Assembly: GCF_037094465.1 (NCBI RefSeq)
Contig: NZ_CP146609.1
Coordinates: 3,963,501-4,027,500 of the forward strand
Direction: 5' to 3'
From: Pseudodesulfovibrio sp. 5S69
GTDB lineage: Bacteria > Desulfobacterota > Desulfovibrionia > Desulfovibrionales > Desulfovibrionaceae
DNA: 64,000 nucleotides
Shown: in pieces, positions 40,629 to 48,408 of the stretch
Numbering within the stretch: the stretch's first letter is position 1
Layout of the letters: every line of letters starts with the position of its first letter
Notes under the pieces: generated by a model
Told to the model about the DNA's origin: nothing
The model's input: only the letters and a program-made list of their open reading frames with translations
The model's database searches: none
Program-made: the position numbers and the translations under genes

Positions 40629-41120
40629 ATGATGCTCAGAAAACGCGCCTGGGACATGATGCGCGACGAATACCCTACGGTACAGGAAGACGCCAGTCTG
40701 GCCGAGGCCATCCGCGTCATGCGCGAGGCCATGGTCGAGGCTCCGGACTCGCAGGTGGTGGTGGTCAAGACCAAGGGCGGCAAGCTCAAGGGGACCATCA
40801 ACCTCTGGCAGCTCTTCAAGGCGGTCAAGCAGTCCGTACTCAAGGACGAGAACCTGACCCTGGACGGCGAGGTCGACTGGGACCAGCAGTTCGCCAACGC
40901 CTGTCTGATCTGCACCCAGCTTCGGCTCGACGAGTACATCATCCCCAACCCGCCCCGGCTCAAACCCAACGACCCCATCCTGGTGGTCCTGGACGTGTTC
41001 CTCAAGTCCCGCCGGGACTGGGCCCTGGTGGTCGAGGCCGAAAAGGTCATGGGCGTTGTCTACGTGACCGACGTGTACCGCGACATGACCCGCGACATGG
41101 TCCAGATCTTCAAAAAGTAG
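40629..41120 (+). CDS. CBS domain pair protein
   Basis: This 163-residue cytoplasmic protein is made of two CBS motifs. The first contains EDASLAEAIRVMREAMVEAPDSQVVVVKTKGGKLKGTINLWQLFKAV (residues about 20-66) and the second RLKPNDPILVVLDVFLKSRRDWALVVEAEKVMGVVYVTDVYRDMTR (about 110-155). CBS pairs bind adenosine nucleotides and regulate partner enzymes or channels. The partner is unknown. The ATG follows CGGAGGA. A methyltransferase gene follows after 40 nt and may be co-transcribed. Confidence 0.88.
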   Translation: MMLRKRAWDMMRDEYPTVQEDASLAEAIRVMREAMVEAPDSQVVVVKTKGGKLKGTINLWQLFKAVKQSVLKDENLTLDGEVDWDQQFANACLICTQLRLDEYIIPNPPRLKPNDPILVVLDVFLKSRRDWALVVEAEKVMGVVYVTDVYRDMTRDMVQIFKK

Positions 41121-41160
41121 CCGGCCTCGCTGCCGGACTGCGTCCAAGGACGACAAACCG

Positions 41161-41892
41161 ATGCAACTCGACGACGACATTCTGGGATTCCTCCGGGGGG
41201 AGCAGTTCTCCTCCGGCTGCTGCCTCAGACTCTCCGGCGACTTCAAGGAGCGCAGCAGGCTCACCTACATGCAGCGGGTGGTCAAGGGCGCGTCCGTGCT
41301 GCACATCGGATGCGTGGACCATACCCCGGAGAAGGTCCGCCGGAAACTCGCGCGCGGCGTCTGGCTGCACAAGCTGCTCATGGACAGCGCCGAACTGTGC
41401 GCCGGGGTGGACATCAACGAATCCGGCGTCAAGTACCTGAGCGAGGACATGGGCCTGCCGCACATCCACTGCGGCGATATCCTGCGCGACACCATCCCGG
41501 GGGTGAACGACCGGCAGTGGGACTTCGTGGTCCTCGGCGAACTGCTGGAGCACACGGACAACCCGGTGGACTTCCTGGCCACCCTGCGCAGCCGTCCAGG
41601 CCTGGAGCGGGCCGCCTGCATCATCACCGTGCCCAACGCCTTCTACTACAAGAATTTCAAAAAGGCCCTGAAGCAATACGAGGACATCAACTCCGACCAC
41701 CGCTACTGGTTCACCCCGTACACCCTGGCCAAGGTGCTGACCAGGGCCGGATACGCGGTGGACGACCTGCAACTGACCCAGGACCGGGCCTTCAAGTTCT
41801 TTCCGCCCATCCCGTGGTTCATCCTGAGCCGCTACCCCCTGCTGCGGAGCAAGGTCGTGGCCCTGGCGTCGCCGATCCCAGGCCGAGAATAG
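41161..41892 (+). CDS. Class I SAM-dependent methyltransferase
   Basis: This 243-residue protein has a divergent motif I (VLHIGCVDHTPEKV near residue 47), CAGVDINESGVKYL as motif II, WDFVVLGELLEHTDNPVDFLATLRS as the post-motif segment and ITVPNAFYYKNFKKALK. The pattern fits methionine-biosynthesis-like or glycan-associated methyltransferases (methyltransferase type 11/12). The substrate is unknown. The start is ATG 41161, preceded by AAGGA. It ends just before a strong terminator. Confidence 0.78.
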   Translation: MQLDDDILGFLRGEQFSSGCCLRLSGDFKERSRLTYMQRVVKGASVLHIGCVDHTPEKVRRKLARGVWLHKLLMDSAELCAGVDINESGVKYLSEDMGLPHIHCGDILRDTIPGVNDRQWDFVVLGELLEHTDNPVDFLATLRSRPGLERAACIITVPNAFYYKNFKKALKQYEDINSDHRYWFTPYTLAKVLTRAGYAVDDLQLTQDRAFKFFPPIPWFILSRYPLLRSKVVALASPIPGRE

Positions 41893-41893
41893 C

Positions 41894-41925
41894 AAAAGGC
41901 CCGGACCAACGTCCGGGCCTTTTTC
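41894..41925. terminator. Bidirectional terminator between convergent genes
   Basis: A nearly perfect stem AAAAGGCCCGGAC/GTCCGGGCCTTTTT with a 4-nt loop has T tracts on both strands. It ends the methyltransferase transcript and also the convergent HD-GYP-type transcript. Confidence 0.92.
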
Positions 41926-41947
41926 ATGCCGTGCGGGGAACTCCGCC

Positions 41948-42958
41948 TCATTTCATCTTGAGGTCGATCAGCAGGAGCATCTGCAGTGCCTTGGTGATCT
42001 CCGGGTCATAGCGCGGGTCCTGGGCCAGGGCCGTGGCCGCCTGGACGTAGCCCATGGCCTCGGCGTACGGCCGCTTGGTGATCATGGCGCAGAAGGAGTC
42101 GGCGACCGCGGTCAGCCGGCCGGGGAACTCCTGCTTGACCGACTTGAGCGGATAGCCCGAGCCGTTCAGCCGCTCGTGGTGCTCGGACACGCACTGGTCC
42201 ATCTCGGCGTAGCGCAGGCCGAGCTTGCCGAGCATCTCAAAGCCCACCTTGGTGTGGGCGTTGACCTTGCTGCGCTCGTCGCCGGTCAGGGGCTTGTCCT
42301 TGGTGCGGATGAAGACGGGCACCTTGGCCATGCCCAGGTCGTGCAGGAAGAGCCCGGCCAGGACCCGGTCGAAGGTGGTCCGCTTGACCGCGTCCGAAAA
42401 GCCCTTGTCCTTGAGCTTGCCCCACAGGGCCAGGCCGAGGAAGCCGGTGTTCATGGAGTGGTTCTCCAGGGTGTGCTCCCGATGCAGCCGCCGGACCAGG
42501 GCACGGGCGCGGCGGATGTCCGCGTAGAGGTATTCGGACAGGACCATGAGGTCCACCCAGAGCTTTTCGAAGACCGCGTTCACGGGCTGCTCGAAGAACT
42601 CGGCCAGCCTGCGGGTCAGGGCCTGGGTGAAGATGTCCGCGATCTCCTTTTCCTTGAGGTTCTTGTCCACCAGGACCAGGTCGAGCTGGAAGCTGATGTG
42701 CTTGACGTAGACCGGATGGTCCTCGCGCGAAACGAAGACCAGCCCCTCGTTGGTCAGGACGGCCAGTTCGGCCACCTGGTCGTTGGAAAGCCTGCCGCCC
42801 ACCTTGTAGTACGGCACCACCCTGGCGACGTCCTCTTTGAAGGTGAAGATGTTCAGGGGAGGGCGATACTTGTTGAAGCTGCCCAGGATGTCCTCGCTGA
42901 CCTGGTAATACTCTTCATTGAGTCCATCGGGAATGTCGTGCTTCTGGTCGGCTCGCAT
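41948..42958 (-). CDS. HD-GYP-like metal-dependent phosphohydrolase
   Basis: This 336-residue protein has an unrecognised N-terminal half (residues 1 to about 150) and a C-terminal HD-GYP-type domain: HTLENHSMN near residue 160, LFLHDLGMAKVP (HD pair), NAHTKVGFEMLGKLG, HHERLNGSGYPLKS (the GYP signature is present as GSGYP) and FPGRLTAVADSFCAMITKRPY. This is the pattern of c-di-GMP phosphodiesterases. The E in HHExxDGSGYP is kept, but D is replaced by N. Whether it degrades c-di-GMP is not shown. It is 7 nt downstream of pyk. Confidence 0.85.
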   Translation of the reverse strand: MRADQKHDIPDGLNEEYYQVSEDILGSFNKYRPPLNIFTFKEDVARVVPYYKVGGRLSNDQVAELAVLTNEGLVFVSREDHPVYVKHISFQLDLVLVDKNLKEKEIADIFTQALTRRLAEFFEQPVNAVFEKLWVDLMVLSEYLYADIRRARALVRRLHREHTLENHSMNTGFLGLALWGKLKDKGFSDAVKRTTFDRVLAGLFLHDLGMAKVPVFIRTKDKPLTGDERSKVNAHTKVGFEMLGKLGLRYAEMDQCVSEHHERLNGSGYPLKSVKQEFPGRLTAVADSFCAMITKRPYAEAMGYVQAATALAQDPRYDPEITKALQMLLLIDLKMK

Positions 42959-42965
42959 TGCTGGG

Positions 42966-44408
42966 CTAGTCCTCTTCCTTGATCAGTTTCTCGTACAGCT
43001 TGACCACGTTGGTCTGAGTGGCGGACTTGCCCCGCTCGGGCTGGCCCGCCGTGATGATGACGATGTCTCCCTCCACGAAATCCTCGCACTGGCGGACAAA
43101 GACCTCGGCCCGCTCCTGGTGGTCGTGGATCACGTCCAGCGGTATGGCAGGGATAACCCCCCAGGACAAATTTGTGAAGTGTCGGACCGTATGGTCGGAC
43201 GACAGGGCGTAGACCGACTGCCGGGGGCGGCAGGACGAGAGCAGCCGGGAGGTGGCCCCGGAGGTGGAGTGGCAGACGATGGCCCGTGCGTTGGTCTTGC
43301 CCGCGAGCATGGCCGCGGCATAGGCCAGGAAGGTCGAGGGGTTGTCCTTGGCCCCGCCCCGGTCCAGTTCCTCGGGCCCGGACTCGAACATGAAGGCCTC
43401 GATCTCGTAGGCGATCTTGCGCATGAACCGGACGGTCTCGCCGGGATAGTTGCCGATGGCCGTCTCCTCGGAGAGCATGACGCAGTCCGCGCCGTCCAGG
43501 ATGGCGTTGGCCACGTCCGTGGTCTCGGCCCGGGTGGCCATGGGCGAATTGACCATGGAGAGCAGCATCTGGGTGGCCACGATGACCGGCTTGCCCGCCT
43601 GGTTGCATTGCTTGATGATGCGCTTCTGGGCCACGGGCAGCTCGGCCAGATCCAGCTCCAGGCCGAGGTCGCCGCGCGCGACCATAATGCCGTCGGCCTC
43701 CCGCAGGATCTCGTCCAGACAGTCCAGGGCCGCGGTGCGCTCCAGCTTGGCGATGATGGGCAGGGCCTTGCCGTGCTTGAGCATCTCCTTGCGCAGGTGA
43801 CGGATGTCCTCGGGCTTCTGGACGAAGCTCATGGCCACCACGTCCACGCCCAACTCCATGCCGATGGCCAGGTCCGCCTTGTCCTTTTCGGTCAACGGGG
43901 CCAGCGGGGTCTTGGTGCCAGGGAAGGTGATGCCCTTGCGCGGCGGGCACATGCCCGAGTTGATGGCCTTCAGCCGGATAAGGTTCTCACCCTCGATCTT
44001 GACCACGTTGAAACGGATCATGCCGTCGGACAGGGCCACGGGGTCGCCGACCTTCACGCCGTGGAACATCTCGGGGATGTCCAGGCAGATGAACGGCTCG
44101 TTCACGCCCTCGGCCTTGTCCGGGGTGCCGAGCAGGACCTCGGTGCCCTTGGTCACCTCGATGGCCCCCAGGCCCACGTCGCAGGTGCGGATCTTGGGCC
44201 CGGACAGGTCCTGGAGCACGGTCAGGGTCAGGCCGGTCTCCTGCTCCAGCCGACGGATGATCTCGACCATCTTGGCGAAGAACTCCTTGCCCCCGTGGGA
44301 AAAGTTGAGCCGGAAGATCTTGGCCCCCGAGCGGACCAGCTCCTTGACCGCCTCATAGGTCTCGGTCGCCGGTCCCAGCGTGGATATGATCTTTATGTGC
44401 CTGTCCAT
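42966..44408 (-). CDS. pyk: Pyruvate kinase
   Basis: PK makes pyruvate and ATP from PEP and ADP in glycolysis. The 480-residue protein has the ISTLGPATE start, RLNFSHGG near residue 33, VLQDLSGPKIRT near residue 64, GADCVMLSEETAIGNYP (residues about 290-310), IMVARGDLGLELDLAELPVAQKRII (about 235-262) and the C-terminal regulatory domain with IVCHSTSGATSRLLSSCRP. The length is normal. It is the first gene of a pyk-HD operon. The start at 44408 has no strong ribosome site. Confidence 0.96.
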   Translation of the reverse strand: MDRHIKIISTLGPATETYEAVKELVRSGAKIFRLNFSHGGKEFFAKMVEIIRRLEQETGLTLTVLQDLSGPKIRTCDVGLGAIEVTKGTEVLLGTPDKAEGVNEPFICLDIPEMFHGVKVGDPVALSDGMIRFNVVKIEGENLIRLKAINSGMCPPRKGITFPGTKTPLAPLTEKDKADLAIGMELGVDVVAMSFVQKPEDIRHLRKEMLKHGKALPIIAKLERTAALDCLDEILREADGIMVARGDLGLELDLAELPVAQKRIIKQCNQAGKPVIVATQMLLSMVNSPMATRAETTDVANAILDGADCVMLSEETAIGNYPGETVRFMRKIAYEIEAFMFESGPEELDRGGAKDNPSTFLAYAAAMLAGKTNARAIVCHSTSGATSRLLSSCRPRQSVYALSSDHTVRHFTNLSWGVIPAIPLDVIHDHQERAEVFVRQCEDFVEGDIVIITAGQPERGKSATQTNVVKLYEKLIKEED

Positions 44409-44518
44409 GACGGCCTCCCCTGCCCCGGCTCCCGCCCTTTGGGCGTTCCGGCCGGAGCTTGTCTTGAGTTTTGAATTTACAGAACAATTGCCGAAGGCAC
44501 TCGTTCAAGATTGGTGCA

Positions 44519-44547
44519 AGTCTAGGCTTCGGACGTAAAAAAATCAA
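44519..44547 (-). promoter_or_regulatory. Sigma-70 promoter of pyk
   Basis: On the minus strand, TTGATT (plus 44542-44547) and TAGACT (plus 44519-44524) are 17 nt apart, about 110 nt before the pyk start. A stretch of seven T residues lies in the spacer region. Confidence 0.55.
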
Positions 44548-44617
44548 TTAAACTCGGTGAATTTTGGTCAGCATTTCCGTGAGAACGGTTGACTTTCCCT
44601 TGATTTTCCCGCAGAGG

Positions 44618-44642
44618 TGGGAAGAAGTGGAATTTAGTGTAG
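44618..44642 (+). promoter_or_regulatory. MraZ-type direct repeats
   Basis: TGGGA (44618), TGGAA (44628) and TGTAG (44638) are spaced exactly 10 nt apart upstream of mraZ. MraZ is known to bind TGGGN repeats spaced by 5 nt ahead of its own operon, so these fit an autoregulatory site. The last two copies are degenerate. Confidence 0.6.
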
Positions 44643-44687
44643 ACATGGTGTAAAGGTGTGGAGCAAGATGGTGTTCCGGGGAAAATG

Positions 44688-45134
44688 ATGAAGTTCAGAG
44701 GTCACGCACACAGAAGCCTGGACGACAAGGGACGGCTGATCCTGCCGCCCGAGTTCCGGGATGCGATCCGCGCGGAATTGCCCGACGCGGTCATCGTGCT
44801 GACCATCTTCGACAAGCATGTCGTGGGCATCACCCCGGACCAGTGGAGCAAGCTCGAACGCGAACTGGAGTCCATCAAGTCGCCCAGCCGCGCGCTGCAG
44901 AACACCATTCGGCTGCTGAACCTGGGGTACACCGAGACCCCGGTGGGCAAGCAGGGGCGCATCGCCATTCCCGCGCACCTGCGCAAGTCCGGCAAGCTGG
45001 ACAAGGAAGTGGTGGTCATCGGCGCGGGCAGGCGGCTGGAGATCTGGTCCGCCGAGGCATTCGAAGACCTGCTCGACCAGGACTACGACGTGTCCTCGGA
45101 GCTGGCGGAAAACAACGTCTCCCTGCCCTTCTAG
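44688..45134 (+). CDS. mraZ: Transcriptional regulator MraZ
   Basis: This 148-residue protein has two AbrB-like halves: FRGHAHRSLDDKGRLILPPEFRDAI (residues about 3-27) and NLGYTETPVGKQGRIAIPAHLRKSGKLDKEVVVIGAGRRLEIWSAE (residues about 80-125). The DxKGR and GRI.IP signatures are the MraZ repeat core. It forms a ring and represses the division cell wall operon through TGGG repeats. The ATG at 44688 (or the one 3 nt before) is chosen by its GGGGA site and conserved FRG start. It is the first gene of the dcw cluster, with the stop adjoining the rsmH start. Confidence 0.95.
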   Translation: MKFRGHAHRSLDDKGRLILPPEFRDAIRAELPDAVIVLTIFDKHVVGITPDQWSKLERELESIKSPSRALQNTIRLLNLGYTETPVGKQGRIAIPAHLRKSGKLDKEVVVIGAGRRLEIWSAEAFEDLLDQDYDVSSELAENNVSLPF

Positions 45135-46115
45135 ATGAAGCCGGGAGAGGTCAACCCCGCATCGCTGCACACCACGGTTCTTTTACATGAAGTGGTTCGG
45201 TGGCTGCGCCCCCGCCCGGGAGGCCGTTACATGGACGGCACGCTGGGCATGGGCGGCCACAGCCTGGCGCTCATGGAAGCGGCGGGCGAGGGGGCCGAGC
45301 TCGTGGGGCTCGACCGGGACCGGGAGGCATTGGCGCTCGCGACCAAGCGGCTTGAGCCGTTCAAGGACCGTGTGCACCTCTTTCACCTGCCCTTCTCCCG
45401 GTTTGAGGAAGCCCTGGACGAGGTCGGCTGGGAGTCGATCGACGGCGCGGTCCTGGACCTCGGCGTCTCCTCCCTCCAACTGGACGAGGCTGATAGAGGA
45501 TTCAGCTTCATCCACGACGGGCCTCTGGACATGCGCATGGACCCGGACGTCGGCCCGTCGGCCGAGGTGCTGGTCAATACGCTGAAACACGGGGAGTTGG
45601 CGCGGATCATCCGGGTCTACGGGGAAGACCCCCTGGCCGGGAAGATCGCGTCCGCAATAGTGAGGGAACGGGAAAAGGGAGCGATCACGAGGACGCTCCG
45701 GCTGGCCGAGATAGTGCGGCTGGCCTACCCGCCGAAGATGCGGCATACGGCCCGCAACCACCCGGCAACCCGGACCTTCCAGGGACTGCGCATAGCGGTC
45801 AACAGGGAAACTGAGGAACTTGAACATTACCTTGCAACCATAGTCGGACGCCTGCAACCGGGCGCGAGGCTGGCCATAATCTCGTTTCACTCCCTGGAGG
45901 ACAGGGCCGTGAAGCACGCATTTCGGGATGCCGCCAAGGGGTGCAAATGCCCCCCGCACCAACTCCACTGCACCTGCGGCGGAGTGCCCGAGATAAAAGT
46001 GCTGACCAGAAAACCGGAGGCCGCCTCGGATGCCGAGCGGGACGCGAACCCCCGCGCCAGGAGCGCCAAGCTCCGGGTGGCGGAGAGGCTCGGACCCGAC
46101 GGAGAAGAAGCATGA
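45135..46115 (+). CDS. rsmH: 16S rRNA (cytosine-1402-N4)-methyltransferase
   Basis: This 326-residue protein methylates C1402 of 16S rRNA. The MraW family hallmarks are present: HTTVLLHEVVRWLRPRPGGRYMDGTLGMGGHSLAL (motif I with GMGGHS), VLDLGVSSLQLDEADRGFSF, DMRMD, and the ARNHPATRTFQGLRIAVN signature. A Cys-rich segment CKCPPHQLHCTC lies near residue 276. Its ATG directly follows the mraZ stop, and the end overlaps ftsL (ATGA). Confidence 0.97.
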   Translation: MKPGEVNPASLHTTVLLHEVVRWLRPRPGGRYMDGTLGMGGHSLALMEAAGEGAELVGLDRDREALALATKRLEPFKDRVHLFHLPFSRFEEALDEVGWESIDGAVLDLGVSSLQLDEADRGFSFIHDGPLDMRMDPDVGPSAEVLVNTLKHGELARIIRVYGEDPLAGKIASAIVREREKGAITRTLRLAEIVRLAYPPKMRHTARNHPATRTFQGLRIAVNRETEELEHYLATIVGRLQPGARLAIISFHSLEDRAVKHAFRDAAKGCKCPPHQLHCTCGGVPEIKVLTRKPEAASDAERDANPRARSAKLRVAERLGPDGEEA

Positions 46116-46393
46116 GCAAGACCGACAAGACGCTCCTCTGGATGGTGCTGGGCCTTTTGGGCATGGCGCTGTGCCTCGGTTTGGGAGCGGTCTGGTTGAA
46201 CATCGAGCGCATGGATCTGGCATACGACCTGCGCAAGATGGAGCAGAGCCTGGGCCGGAAAGAGGATCTGGCCGCGAAACTGACGGTTGAGAGGAACAAC
46301 CTAGTTTCGCCCTACAGGCTGAAAAAGCTCGCGGGCCAACTCGGCCTGGGAGTGGCGGCGCCGGGTCAGATACGGCGCATTGCCTCGCAATAG
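46112..46393 (+). CDS. ftsL: Cell division protein FtsL-like
   Basis: This 93-residue bitopic protein has an N-terminal helix (LLWMVLGLLGMALCLGLGAVWLN, residues 9-31) followed by a leucine-zipper-like segment (MDLAYDLRKMEQSLGRKEDLAAKL) and a short C-terminus. Sequence is weakly conserved, but size, topology and position between rsmH and ftsI identify it. FtsL links FtsB and FtsQ in the divisome and helps to activate FtsWI. It overlaps rsmH by 4 nt. Confidence 0.85.
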   Translation: MSKTDKTLLWMVLGLLGMALCLGLGAVWLNIERMDLAYDLRKMEQSLGRKEDLAAKLTVERNNLVSPYRLKKLAGQLGLGVAAPGQIRRIASQ

Positions 46394-46446
46394 CGACGCG
46401 CATTGAGCCATACAACGCGCCGCCATAGTGGGAAACAGGGAATACG

Positions 46447-48408
46447 ATGGCAACGGACAAGACAAGGCGCACGGATCACAGCGGGATCAAGATGGGGTTC
46501 GTCATGGCCCTCTTCTCGATCGCGCTCGGTGCTCTGTGGGTGCGCACCGGATGGGTGCAGCTCCATGACGGCGACGACCTGGCCGATCAGGCCTCCAGGC
46601 AGAGCCGCGCCGCCGAATACGAATACGGCGAGCGGGGCCGCATCTTCGACCGCAACGGCGAGATGCTGGCCACGTCCGTGGAAGCCCAGTCCGTGTTCGC
46701 CCGCCCCTACGAAATCGAAAACGTGGACGTGGCCGCCGACACCCTGTCCCGGGACCTCAAGCTGTCCCGCCGCGAGGTCTACCGCAAGCTCAAATCGCGC
46801 AAGAAATTCATCTGGATAAAACGGCAGGTCACGGACCGCGAGGCCGCCGCCCTGAACCGGGCCGATCTCAAGGGCATCCGCCTGACCACGGAATATTCCC
46901 GCATCTATCCCAACGGGCATCTCGCCGGGCAACTGCTCGGCTTCACCGACATCGACGGCCGGGGCCGCGAGGGCATCGAGCGCGTCTTCAACAAGCGGCT
47001 CGCCCCGAGCAAGGCCGAGTTCGTGGTCCATCGCGACGCCACGGGCCGGCTCCTCTACCTGGACGCCCACGGCCGGGAGATGGACGTCAACGGCCAGGAC
47101 GTGCAACTGACCATCGACACCCACATCCAGCACGCCGCCGAGCAGGCCCTGGCCGACTCCATCGCCAAGTACGAGGCCAAAGCGGGCATCGTCCTGGTGG
47201 TGGACGTCAAGTCCGGCGACATCCTGGCCATGGCCAGCGAGCCGTTCTTCAACCCGAACACGGTGCGCTCGTCCAGGCCGTCCCAGCGCCGCTTGCGGCC
47301 CCTGACCGACATCTACGAGCCCGGCTCGACCATGAAACCGTTCCTGTTCGCCGCCGCCATCCAGGAGGGGACCATCACCCCGGACACCCTGATCGACTGC
47401 GAGAACGGCCGCTGGACGGTGGCCCGCCGGGTCATCCGGGACACCCACCCCTCCAGATGGCTCCCGGCCCACAAGGTCCTGCGCTACTCCTCGAACATCG
47501 GCTCGGCCAAGATCGGCATGAACCTCGGCTCGGGCGTGTACTACGACTATTTGACCAAACTCGGTTTCGGTGAGAAGACCCATCTCGGCCTGCCCGGCGA
47601 GTCCTCGGGCATCCTCCGGCCGCCGGGGTCCTGGACCTCCGTGGACCTGGCCTGCATCAGCTTCGGCCAGTCCATCGGCGTGACCGCCGTGCAGTTGGCC
47701 CACGCCTTCCTCTGCCTGGCCAACCAGGGGGCCACCCGCGACCTGAACCTCATCCTGAGTCCCAAGGAAGCGCGCAAGAACGCCTCCATCCAGGTCTTCA
47801 CCCCGGAGACCGCGGCCACGGTTCTCAAGATGATGGAGGAGGTCGTCCAGGAGGACGGCACGGGCCGCAGCGCGCGCATCGAGGGCATCACCATGGCGGG
47901 CAAGACCGGCACCGCCCAGAAGGCCTCCAGGCAGGGGGGCTACGGCGACCAGTACCTGTCCTCCTTCGTGGCCCTGGTCCCGGCCGAGAATCCGGAGCTC
48001 ATGGTCCTGACCATGATCGACGAGCCGCAGAAGGCCAACTACGGCTCCATGGTCGCGGCCCCGGTCTGCCGCGAGGTGGCCGTGCGTACCCTGGCCTACC
48101 ATAACCAGTTGTCCGAGACCCTGCATGCCGGGGCCGAGGACAACGCCGCCGTGGACAGCCGGGCGGACGAGCCGTTGACCCGGGCCGTGCCCGCGCCCGT
48201 GGCCCGCATCGACGACGGCATGGTCCCGGATATCCAGGGCATGCCCGTGCGCCGGGCGATCGAGACCCTGGCCCGGATGGGGATCGTCCCCGTGCTCAAG
48301 GGGCAGGGGATGACGGTCAAGCGCCAGGAGCCCGCGGCGGGGCAGCCCTGGCCCGGAAACCGCACCAAGGAGGGAGCGGATGATGTTTTTGTTCTCTGGC
48401 TCTCATAG
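46447..48408 (+). CDS. ftsI: Septal penicillin-binding protein / FtsI-type transpeptidase
   Basis: This 653-residue protein has a cytoplasmic N-terminus, one helix (GFVMALFSIALGALWV, residues about 17-33), a non-catalytic dimer domain (RGRIFDRNGEMLATS, residues about 57-71), then the transpeptidase domain. Catalytic motifs are STMK (active Ser294), SSN near residue 347 and KTGTAQ near residue 485. A C-terminal PASTA-like domain (MVPDIQGMPVRRAIETLARMG, about residues 589-609) is uncommon in E. coli FtsI but common in Desulfovibrio-type and Gram-positive enzymes. It crosslinks septal peptidoglycan with FtsW. Confidence 0.96.
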   Translation: MATDKTRRTDHSGIKMGFVMALFSIALGALWVRTGWVQLHDGDDLADQASRQSRAAEYEYGERGRIFDRNGEMLATSVEAQSVFARPYEIENVDVAADTLSRDLKLSRREVYRKLKSRKKFIWIKRQVTDREAAALNRADLKGIRLTTEYSRIYPNGHLAGQLLGFTDIDGRGREGIERVFNKRLAPSKAEFVVHRDATGRLLYLDAHGREMDVNGQDVQLTIDTHIQHAAEQALADSIAKYEAKAGIVLVVDVKSGDILAMASEPFFNPNTVRSSRPSQRRLRPLTDIYEPGSTMKPFLFAAAIQEGTITPDTLIDCENGRWTVARRVIRDTHPSRWLPAHKVLRYSSNIGSAKIGMNLGSGVYYDYLTKLGFGEKTHLGLPGESSGILRPPGSWTSVDLACISFGQSIGVTAVQLAHAFLCLANQGATRDLNLILSPKEARKNASIQVFTPETAATVLKMMEEVVQEDGTGRSARIEGITMAGKTGTAQKASRQGGYGDQYLSSFVALVPAENPELMVLTMIDEPQKANYGSMVAAPVCREVAVRTLAYHNQLSETLHAGAEDNAAVDSRADEPLTRAVPAPVARIDDGMVPDIQGMPVRRAIETLARMGIVPVLKGQGMTVKRQEPAAGQPWPGNRTKEGADDVFVLWLS

